Assembly: GCA_016169945.1 (NCBI GenBank)
Contig: JADLSH010000355.1
Span: 3,343,501-3,407,500, forward strand
Origin: Trachythela sp. YZ-2020
Lineage: Eukaryota; Cnidaria; Anthozoa; Malacalcyonacea; Clavulariidae
Direction: 5' to 3'
DNA length: 64,000 nt
The notes beneath the pieces were generated by a model, which saw nothing but the letters and a program-made list of their open reading frames with translations, searched no databases and was not told where the DNA came from. Within the stretch, counting starts at the first letter, position 1; each line of letters starts with the position of its first letter. Shown piece by piece: positions 46,941-57,225 of the stretch. The translations under genes were made by a program, and so were the position numbers.

Positions 46941-49900
46941 ATGGCCGTCTCATCATTAAATACATGGGAGCATTATCACATGGAAGAAGTGCCAAAACAT
47001 ATTGAAGAACATGGCGTGTCTGGAATAGAAGAACTTTTTAAAGCAAAACTTGAACGATGGAAAGATGTGAAGATAAATATCGGCGTAACAGGTGATGTAG
47101 GCGTTGGAAAATCCAGCTTTATAAACGCCATAAGAGGGTAGGTGATTCATTTTTTTCCTTATAAAATAAACAAGTTGATAAGATTCTGGGTTACCCGTTC
47201 AATTTAAACGCTATGCTAGTGGATAAGCCATAATAAACTGATAACGTACGCTTTCAAACATCTGGAGAATGTCTGAACATCCCAATGGAAGTTTTGAATT
47301 TTCAACTCAGACTATGGGATACTCGAGTTAATTTTACAAAGAGGAATGACTATAAGATTTTGTTTCGCTAAGCAATTTCCAGATATTTCAGAAGAGTACG
47401 AGAAATCCTCAGTTCCACGAATGGATTTGTATAAAATATTCCAGATTGTATGCAACCGGAAAACGCTTTAATTTACTTTGTTTAATATTAAAGGCTAAAC
47501 ATTTCCGCTTGCGGAGGAGTTTGAGTGACTATTGGCCTGATACTCGAAAGTTTAAGTTTACAAATGACAATGGCAATAAGTTTTTGTTTGTAAAATGTGA
47601 AAAATGCGAAGAATATACTAAGGACATCCTACTATGGTTATGACTAAGAAAGCAATTTCCAGATATTTCTGAAGAGTACATATCCTCAGGCTCAGTTCTA
47701 TGAATGCATTTGTATCAAATATTCCAGATTGTATGCAACCAGAAAATGCTTTAATTTATGTTGCTGTAATATTAAAAGCTAAACTTTTCCGCTTGGGGAG
47801 GAGTTTGAATGAGTATTGGCCTTTTCAGCGAGTATTGGCCTGAAAACCAGATTTTCCAACGGTGAAATTTTATGCGAGTATTTTCACATAAATGGCTGCA
47901 CAACTTCATGAATGATTCAATCGAATAGGATAGGTTGTATAAGCAAAATTTTGTCTCGTCAGTGATAATACATTATGTTTGTCCCCTCCCCCGCAGGGGG
48001 TGAAGGCCTTGCCGGGCGAGGGTGGTAATCTCCGATGGGATATTAATACCGTGTACGCGATTAATGACATGGCATAACGAGAGTTTGTAGCCGGAAGGGA
48101 GGTATAGGCGCTATACAAAGTGTATAAAAAATGGTGTGTAATAACAAAATTGTGTCAAAGCATCACTATGGATTTAGTAAAATATAGATAAACAAGCAGA
48201 CCTTGGTGATAAAATTACAAAAGGAATAGATAAAGGAGAATCCACAATCTTCCTTGTCCTTGACTTGTCCAAAGCATTCGATACGATTAATCACAGGATT
48301 TCTATTAAACTGTTAAAAAGAATATGTTGAAAATGGTTTGAGTAATGGTTTAAAATGGCAAGTAAAATCAAAAGAAATAATAATAAAAAGTGTTGTTCCC
48401 AAGCAAAAGATCAATTTTGGGACCACTGTCTATATAGTGGCATTCAAAATTGCAGTGATATTATTTCAACTATATTTTTGCAGATTGTACCAATATACTC
48501 TACAGTCAAGGTTGCATGCCTTAAAACACTAAAATTATGAGAGTTCAACTTCCCAAGTTAATATATTTCTAGTTCTGTTTTAATTTATTATTTAAATTTA
48601 ACCAGACTAGCAAATGATGATGAATTAGCAGCACCAACAGGTGTCGAAGAGACCACAAGAGTAGCGAAAGTCTACCCTCATCCTACAAACAAAAAAATAT
48701 TCTTTTGGGATCTACCTGGTCTAGGTAAGTTAGTACCAGTCGTATGATAAGGACTAATATAATGAGGACTAATAAACTAATCACCGAGCCTAAGGCGACT
48801 ATTTGTATTAGTAAAAATTTCCAAAAGAAAAACAAAAATAGAAAAAAATAGTATAGAATCAGTTGAAAGTACCTGACAAAATTCATTGCTTTTCTCAGCG
48901 GGCCGGTAAATATGCCCAGTAGCGTAGCCAGCCCGCCGATTTAGTCCCGCTATGCAAATTTGTTCGTGTTCATTGACGGTGAAAACAATCAATTTCTAAA
49001 GAAATGAATAATGATGATTTGAAATTTGCATAGCGGGACCAAATCGGCGGGCTGGCTACGCCACTGAACATGCCAGGAAAAGCGAAGCTCGCAACACATA
49101 ACGAAGTGTCAAAAACGCATGCAAAAGTAAAACAAAAACGAAAAATTTCGTGAGAAAGAGGTATTGAAAGGCTCAAATACAAAATGGAATGGTTTTAAAA
49201 ATACATCACAGCAAAGTTTTTGCTGAACATAACAATATAAATGAAGAATAAACGAAGAGTTTACAAACTAAAAACCAAAGTGGTTGAGCCGTACAGAAAA
49301 ATTGTTTACATGTCCATTTCGAACAGCGAAAAGAAGGCCCCTAGGGAAGAAAATTATTGGATTTTCTTATCTGTAACCATAAAAAATGTTACAAAATTTA
49401 GCGACATTTTTTAAATTTTAACTTTAAATCATTCTCAGAAAAACAGATTTTGTTTCAAATTCAGCACCTCGCGAAGAAGCTATTTTGAAACTGAATGTGA
49501 TAACCACTGGGCATGCAGACATTGGTTATCACTTTTTGGACGCTAAACTTCGACCAATCAGAATGCAGGAAAAGCAATATCTACCTCGCAATTTCTACTA
49601 ATAAGGCATGGACCTTACTAGACATTAGTATTTAAACAAAATATAGTTAACTACTTTATACTGTTGTGGTAATGATAAAGATGACGATGGTTGTTGTCGT
49701 TATGCATGATAGAGGCGGTGGCGTTCATTAATCATTACGATGGCCGGGGGTGATGGTGATGATCGTGTGATGGGGTGATGATGATGATAGTGTGATGTGG
49801 TGCTGTTTGTGGTAATGATGATGAAGGTGGTGACGATGTTATGGTGGCGACGAGGATGGTGGTGGTGATGCTATGGTTGCGATGATGGTGGTGATTGATA

Positions 49901-52900
49901 GTAGAAGTAGTGTTCACAGTGATGGTGCATGAGGTTTACATTATTTTTACAGTAACACCTTATTTACAGAAGTACATTATTTTTACAGTAACCACTTAGA
50001 ACACCACTACAATGCAAATTCAGTAACAAGCCAAACAAATGAATATTGCAGGTACTCCAAACAACCCCACTCTTGAAGCCTACTGCGATAAGGTCGGCTT
50101 GGAGAAGTACGACACATTCCTGATCTTAAGCGCCGGGCGCTTCACTGAAAACGATCTGCTGTTAGCCAGAAAAGTGAAATCCTTCAACAAATCGTTCTTC
50201 TTTATACGCACCAAGATCGATCAAAACTACGCACACGAAAAGCTGAAGAAAAAATTTGACGAAGAAGTAATGTTGAATTACATTAGGGAAGATTGTTTGC
50301 AAAATTTGCAAGGACTGGAAGCCAGCGATGAAGTTGTGTTCCTCATTAGTAATCGTAAAACGGCCAAGTGGGATTTTGCTCGTCTCACACAAGCTATTCT
50401 GGATGTCTTGCCACGCCGTCAAAAGGAATGTCTAACATTGTCCTTACACTTGTTAACAACCCTCTCCAAGGATATCTTGAAACGAAAAGTTGAAATACTT
50501 AGAGGTAGTTATACAGTAACTTAATCTTTAACTCTTTCTAAACGGCACCGTCGAATATCAACCGCCAAAGGATGATGACTTTGAGCGCTTGTATCTTTGG
50601 CGCCCCTCACCCAAAACGGACGAAAATACCACCAATCGATTCAGCAAACACACCTGTTCTTGGCTAATGCTAAACACATTGTTTTACAGATCTCCGTGAG
50701 TTTTAACACCTTTGTAATCTGATATTTATTATATCGTAAACTAATTATATATTCAGTACCTTTGGTCGATTATAACTTCTGTTTTAAAAACCGTGTGATC
50801 TTCGCTAATACACCGTTTTATAGAGCTTTAAAAACAGTACATACTGACCAACGTTCAAAGAACAACAATAAAAATTGACAAAGTTACGGCGAAATTTGAA
50901 ATGTAGCGTACGGGTCAAACCGGAATTTCAGACAAAAACAACCGGAAAAGGCCCAAAGATAAACAAAGACTGTTGCTATGGTTTTTTAAGTGGCCGGAAT
51001 GAATTCCCCAGGGTAAAATACCCTATATAAGATCTTTTTGTCGGGACTGAAGCGCGTGGGCAACCATATATAGTCAAACTACGGCAAGCGCGTGCATGCT
51101 GGAAAATAGCCGATAAATAAAAAAACATTAAAAATAAATATTTCTATTCGCCGTATCGCAGCCAAGTTTTACCAAATAAAGACACAGATAAAAAGCTAAA
51201 TTTCGACCATTAGAAGTCTGTGGAGATATTAAACATATTATGACTGGAGGTATGTTTGGGATTAAACTTTTAGTATTTTTGTTTCGTTCCCTTCCTCGTT
51301 CCTCGTTCAGGAACGAAACGGTACTGTATTTGGTTTCGAGCAACGTCATAGCAAAATGAGGTCAAATGTCAAAGTTATCCAATCCTTAGCAAGTATTCTT
51401 GCTGAAACGTCAATTACTTTTTGAATCATCCAATGAGATGACCGTTCCTCGTATATGAAGTTTTATGGAGGCGTGGCCTACAACCGGAATTCTTAGTTAA
51501 TTATTATACCAATAAAATTACTGAGCTTGACATTGGCTCCAAGCGAAGTTTATCTGCTTTGTGTGACCCGGCCGTAGCCTAGATTTTAGCCAAAATAGTA
51601 GGCTCTTGCTTGGACTTCCCCTTATCTATGCCTGGGAACAGCTTCACAAAGAATGAATGAGCCCAGATAATATATTATACGCTTAGCTAATACTTCATAC
51701 GAGAAATTAAAAAAATAAGTTTTCATATGTTGAAATATGCGTATACTGCATCATTATTAGGCATGTACAAATGCACGCTCTGCCATACGCTCTTGTCATA
51801 TATAAATACCACGTAAACATTATAGGCATGTAAAAAACTATAAATGCACGCTCGTTGTCATACGCTCTAGTAATAGTAACATTAATGTATGCAAATCACC
51901 TGACTTGATGTAAATAGAAGAGATGAAGGTTAATTTTAATATTTCTTTCGGACGAGGCTCGAAAGGTATGTTATTCATTCATGTATTTAATCTCATTAAA
52001 TTATTTAAACGAGTAATAGAGCGTTAAAAGCTACTGTTTATAGTTGTATTTGTAAATTTACCACGATGCACACAACTACAGCAATAAGAAGTCGCATTTC
52101 GTTATTCTTATACTGTCAAGCTTAAAAGACGCAGTACCCAAAAAATGGCGGAAAAACCGAGCGTGAGGAAGACTAATTGAATCAAAACTATTATTTCTAT
52201 ACTCAGAATTTGCACGAACGAAACACCATTTCTTTTTTTAAAGAAATATTCTCTTGTTGATTCTGTAATGTTTAGTCGGCGAAATAGCCCACTGTTAAAA
52301 AGCTTATTTTGTAAGGATTCCAATGGTGTTAATTTCATTGCCAGGGGGTAAATATTTTGCAAAGGAGATCGTACTCAAAGTGCTCTTGCGACAACTTGCG
52401 ACAACATAATTAAAATGCGACCGAATTTTCGCGTAAAAAGACTGTTGATGTTGAGTCGCAAGGTCATTATTACCATTTGCGTTCAAGCTTGCGGCGTGCG
52501 GTTTCAAAACGTACGTTTTACGTTTCAAAACGTACGTTTAGCGTTTCAAAACGTACGTTTTGCCACGCCCCATGTCATGTTTGGGCAATGAAACTGACAT
52601 GTTTTGCGGCTTCGAACGGCATGTTTTGCTACGCACTAGAAAGGTTTTAAAAGTAATTCGCACGTTTAAGAGCGAGGTTTAATATTGGACGATGAAATCC
52701 GCGGACCAAATTCAAGTGCAAGTTCAGGTGGGAGAAACATAAACGTGCTTTCTTCATGACTTCGCAAAATCTGTTCCAAATATGTTTTACTGTATTCGGA
52801 GATACTCCAAATTCTTTGGAATATTGCACATACGTTCGCGGAATGTAGCCAGTAATGCGGTCGCCTCCTTCTTTTAGAATTTTGTCGATCATGAAGCATG

Positions 52901-54498
52901 TAAAATCTTCACCAAGAGGTTTACCAGGAACGTAACTGCGACCGTATCAGTTTACTTTTCTCACAGAATGAGAATCCATTTCCTTTGTATCTGACACCCA
53001 ACGTGTATTAGTAAAACGTATCGAATTTGTGTTTGAGCATTAAGTCGGTATAAACGCCAGCAAAAATATAACTTTATTCTTTATTACTTATTACCATTTG
53101 CGTTCAAGCTTGCGGCGTGCGGTTTCAAAACGTACGTTTGGCGTTTCAAAATGTTTGAGCAATGAAACTGACATGTTTTGGGGCTTCGAACGGTATGTTT
53201 CGCTACGCACTAGAAAGGTTTTTACATATTATTGTACTAATAAGTAATAAAGAATAAGTTATATTTTTGCTGGCGTTTATACCGACTGCTCAAACACAAA
53301 TTCGATACGTTTTACTAATACACGTTGGGTGTCAGATACAAAGGAAATGGATTCTCATTCTGTGAGAAAAGTAAACTGATACGGTCGCAGTTACGTTCCT
53401 GGTAAACCCCTTGGTGAAGATTTTACATGCTTCATGATCGACAAAATTCTAAAAGAAGGAGGCGACCGCATTACTGGCTACATTCCGCGAACGTATGTGC
53501 AATATTCCAAAGAATTTGGAGTATCTCCGAATACAGTAAAACATATTTGGAACAGATTTTGCGAAGTCATGAAAAAAAACACGTTGTGTTTCTCCCACCT
53601 GAACTTGCACTTGAATTTGGTCCGCGGATTTCATCGTCCAATATCAAACATCACTCTTAAACGTGCGAATTACTTTTAAAACCTTTCTAGTGCGTAGCAA
53701 AACATGCCGTTCGAAGCCGCAAAACATGTCAGTTTCATTGCCCAAACATGACATGGGGCGTGGCAATGAAACGAAACGTAAAACGTACGTTTTGAAACCG
53801 CACGCCGCAAGCTTGAACGCAAATGGTAATAATCTGCGCGACCTTCTCAATCAGGCGATAAGAGGAGTGCAAATCAGAGAATACGACGTTGTTTTTATTC
53901 GAAGTTGTATCGAAAACAAAGAAAAATTCTGTGATTGAATACCTCTTGTTGTCAATAAGTTAGTTGAAGGTATTTCCAAGAGATCATACCCAAAAGAAGG
54001 ACAGTGCGAGGAAAGCAGAATTTTGCTACTTTTTACCTAATCGCGAATATATTCTAATTTGTTTCAGGTCAAATTTGGATGGTCGCAGCCGCTTCAGGCG
54101 CCGGTGCCTTAGTTCCATTGCCTGGGTTATCTATAGCAGTTGACCTCGCCCTTTTGAGCAAAGAAGTGAATCTCTACATATCTCAGCTTGGCCTACCCGA
54201 GGAAAACTCTGACGACTTCGAAGGAATGAGGCCAGAAGTCCAGGAAAGAATTGGCCAGTTTTTTTTTACAAGCGCGGCGCAACTTGCAAATCTTTTTGCA
54301 GCTTACGCTACAAGTACCGCAGTTGAAGAAAGTACTCGATTCATTCCGATCTTAGGAAGCGCTATTGCTGGAGGCATTTCGTTCTCCACTACCTATTATT
54401 TCTTGAATAAATGTCTGAACGAAATGGAAGAAATAGCGTTGGAATACCTGGATGAAATGACAAGAAGAGTTGCGAACGATTTGTGGGACAGCCACTAA
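46941..54498 (+). CDS. IRG-family immunity-related GTPase, gene H (intact, 4 exons)
   Basis: Exons 46941-47137, 48606-48724, 50052-50504 and 54068-54498 sum to 1200 nt (399 aa) with no stop. Start ATG is in the MAVSS..WEHYHMEEV context, matching gene A. Motifs: P-loop GDVGVGKS about residues 51-58, WDLPGLG about 100-106, TKID about 159-162, FLISNRKT..WDF about 202-214. The C-terminal exon starts QIWMVAAAS and contains the apolar AGGISFSTTYYFL stretch. This is the only complete right-arm gene. Unlike F, G and I it lacks the MSDSS-repeat leader. Intron 1 has the shared RT relic, intron 2 a hAT-type MITE and an ATG-rich tract, and intron 3 (3.6 kb) a 1.4-kb palindromic element. The upstream region has the shared TATA and STAT-type motifs. 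It is predicted to act as a cytosolic or membrane-recruited immune GTPase, by family inference. Confidence 0.88.
48140..48530 (+). mobile_element. Reverse-transcriptase relic in gene H intron 1
   Basis: Frames read FLVLDLSKAFDTINHRISIKLLKR, then a SVVP.. segment. Same relic as in F, G and I. Confidence 0.65.
48917..49066. mobile_element. hAT-type MITE in gene H intron 2
   Basis: Inverted termini CAGT(A/G)GCGTAGCCAGCCCGC. The flanks AATATGCC and AACATGCC form a 7-of-8 target duplication. Same family as the element at 18335. Confidence 0.87.
49660..49930 (+). repeat. ATG-type trinucleotide tract, gene H intron 2
   Basis: GATGATGATG/GGTGGTGATG-rich, just before exon 3. Confidence 0.75.
52466..53833. 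mobile_element. 1.4-kb palindromic DNA element with HTH-coding arms, in gene H intron 3
   Basis: Termini ATTATTACCATTTGCGTTC are inverted at both ends, and nearly the whole element is a palindrome (arms about 600 bp). Each arm encodes, reading inward on the left and outward on the right, GRSYVPGKPLGEDFTCF then IDKILKEGGDRITGYIPRTY and YSKEFGVSPNTVKHIWNRF, a helix-turn-helix-like segment of the kind seen in transposase N-termini. A third, partial copy of the terminal sequence lies inside at 53094-53219. Repeats of 'gtttcaaaacgtacgttt' lie near the ends. The superfamily was not identified. Confidence 0.78.
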
Positions 54499-55760
54499 TG
54501 TCAGTGGAACTGAGAACTTTTACTCTGTGTTTTTTAACTCATGAATATTAATAAAAAGTAACATTCTAGCTTAAATTAATAGAACTCTATAGAACCACAT
54601 ATATAGTGGTCATGTATAGGTATAGTTGTCGCACTCGTCACATGAATGTCTCGGTGAATATAGACGCAAGCAAGATTCGTTTGGCATACGAAACAAAATC
54701 TGTAGTAAATTTAAGTTCAAACTTTAAAATAATAAGTAATTCAAGTTTCTCATATCTGTATCCTATTTGGTCTAGTTCGGTATTATTAATCACACTTTTC
54801 AAAACTTGTGTTTCCGAAAGTTTGCCACATCGTTTTTGAATTTTCGCTTTTGTTTTTTTGCCTTGTCTCTATCGCATTTTGAAATGGTGTGATTCGCCGC
54901 TATTGAACTTCCTATAATGCATATCTCCCCATTTCAATGCAATGCCACCTTTTATCCAATTAGGACCTAATCCCAGAATGAAAGTTTGAAACGTACTCGT
55001 AATATTTGTTGAAAGCAAGGTTTAGAATGAATTAATGAAAGATTATATTTAAAATATTAACTAAGGTAAGTGGTTTCACTAATCTCACACATTTTTGGTT
55101 TAAATTTCATGCAAATTTGCTTGATTACAGGTTTTCATGGTTGAAAAAACCAAAGCCTTCAAGTAAACCTTCAAGCAACTGAGTTCAACGTTCGCGCATG
55201 GAGACCGGGGGAACTTCTCCGATTCATTAAATCCCATATTTGCTACTACGTACATTGCTACCATATTTGCTGCTACGTTTTTGAACTATTGGCTAATGGA
55301 ATTGACTAGTGTCAGTTCAACCTGGTGTCAGTTAGGAAAGGGACGCACAGGTAGCGTGCGGTGAATGTGTGAATATGAGGGGGACATCCTTTTAAACCCA
55401 TGAAGTGAAGAATAATTTTAAATAATGTCTCTATCTTAAGTTTAGTAGTACTCCTCAGTAGCTTTTGCAAAGCTGGTCATATAGTTAATCATTTCACTCA
55501 TTTTGCTGTTTTGATAGTTGGTGTTTATCTCAATTCATCGCTATTCTATTTGCTATATGTCTCCATTCAAACACACTGTTACATATCGGAATTTACTCTG
55601 ATAATGCTAAGAGCGAGCTACATTTTTCCTGCAGGTATGGGTCTAGTTCATAGCTAGAAATTTGTCTTGGACATATAAACCGGGGGCAACAAAGCCGCCC
55701 ATACCCCATTGCTGTGCTATGATAAAATAGAGTTAGGAGCAGATCAGTGGTTAGGAGAGA
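54499..55760. other. 3' flank of H and upstream module start of I
   Basis: Matches the 3' flank of G (43474-44700). It includes the 'gtttttgaactattggctaatgg' block at about 55275. No gene seen. Confidence 0.55.
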
Positions 55761-55860
55761 CCTCTGACTATAATTAAACCACATTAATTATATGAAATAA
55801 CGGAACAACATCATGTGATTGTCAAATCAGCTGCTATCAGCCCTTTCCTTGGAAAACGAC

Positions 55861-55869
55861 TTCCGGGAA
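55861..55869 (+). promoter_or_regulatory. STAT/GAS-type palindrome upstream of gene I
   Basis: TTCCGGGAA is preserved although surrounding module sequence has several indels relative to F, G and H. Confidence 0.4.
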
Positions 55870-56222
55870 ACCATATAATTAAAATAATTTTGACGGTAGA
55901 TGTGATTTGATTGGCTGATAGCCATATATTCATGCTGTGTTGTCATTGCTCGAGTGCACAAGAAACCACAGCTTGAGACAATGTAGCCATTGTAAATATG
56001 TAGTTTACATTGCCAGCCAGCCAGCGTCTATTGTTAAGAAAAGGTCGCGGGGGCTACATGTAAGGAGAATTTAGATCAATAACAGTTTATAAAATTTGTG
56101 TTTTTGTTATGAATTAGTCTATTCCTTCAATTTGCAGTTATTTTAAAAACAAATAAAAGACATTTTGATGTTTGTAGCTACTTGCTTATGCAAACCTCAA
56201 AGAAAGTTGGGGAACTCTCAAG

Positions 56223-56231
56223 TATATAAAA
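56223..56231 (+). promoter_or_regulatory. TATA box of gene I
   Basis: TATATAAAA in the conserved block, about 180 bp before the ATG. Confidence 0.55.
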
Positions 56232-56408
56232 ACTTGATTATACAAATCTTTACACTGATCTGCTTAGAAGTTCTCACAAGTAACTCGGTTTCACAATCGA
56301 CTTTGGGCAACGAAGGATAGCGTTGTTTATTTATTAAATCATTCACAAGTTGGACTTGGTTAAAGTAGGTTTTATCAAAGTTAAAACCTCAGAAGATTAG
56401 TTAAAACT

Positions 56409-56716
56409 ATGGGCTCGAGCGACTCATCAAGTAAAAATATGAGCGACTCATCTAGTAACACTAAGGACGACTCATTTAGTAACACTATGAGCGAATCATC
56501 TAATAACACTATGGGCGACTCGTCATTAGATATAGACGATGACTATGTGCGTGTATACATGGAAGATGTGCCAAAACATATTGAAGAACATGGCGTGTCT
56601 GGAATAGAAGAATTTTTTAAAGCAAAACTTGAAAGATGGAAAGATGTGGAGATAAATATCGGCGTAACAGGTGATTCAGGCGCTGGAAAATCCAGCTTTA
56701 TAAACGCCATAAGAGG
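56409..56716 (+). CDS. IRG gene I, exon 1 only (partial gene)
   Basis: This is an intact exon 1: MGSSDSSSKNMSD.. leader, VPKHIEEHGVSGIEEFFKAKLERWKDVEINI, P-loop GDSGAGKS, donor GG|GTAGGT. Intron 1 sequence homologous to F, G and H follows, interrupted by a LINE, and runs to about 60016. The homology then ends and no exon 2-4 is seen up to 64000. Either the gene is truncated or its remaining exons lie beyond the window, past gene J. The leader begins MGSSDS, which fits the N-myristoylation pattern MGxxxS; paralog G has MSSSDS. It has its own TATA box and STAT-type site. Confidence 0.75.
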
Positions 56717-57225
56717 GTAGGTGATTTATTTTTTCCTTTTAAAATAAACAAGTTGATAAGATTCTGGGTTGCCCGTTTAATTTAAACGGTACCGGTGGAT
56801 AAGCCATAATAAACTGATAACCTACGCTTTCAAACATCTGAAGAATGTCTGAACTTCCCAATGGAAGTTCTGAATTTTCAAATCAGGCCATGTGATACTC
56901 GAGTTAATTTTACAAAGAAGAATGACTATAAGATTTTGTTTTGCTAAACGTGAAAAAACATGCGAAGAATGTATGCTAAGGACATCGTCCTATGACTACT
57001 GTAAGAAAGCAATTTCCAGATATTTCAGAAGAGCACGAGAAATCCTCAGTTCCACGAATGGATTTGTATCAAATATTCCAGATTGTATGCAACCGGAAAA
57101 GGTTTATTTACTTTGCTTACATTTCCGCTTGCGGAGGAGTTCAGTTGAGTGAGTATTGGCCTGATTTTCCAACGGCGAAATTTTACGCGAGTATTTTCAC
57201 ATAAATGGTTGCGCAACTTCATCAA

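Larger units (their letters stand above)
44830..48724 (+). repeat. Segmental duplication, copy 2 (orphan exon 4 to H exon 2)
   Basis: Collinear with 30116-33554. It starts at a sharp breakpoint inside exon 4. Confidence 0.85.
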
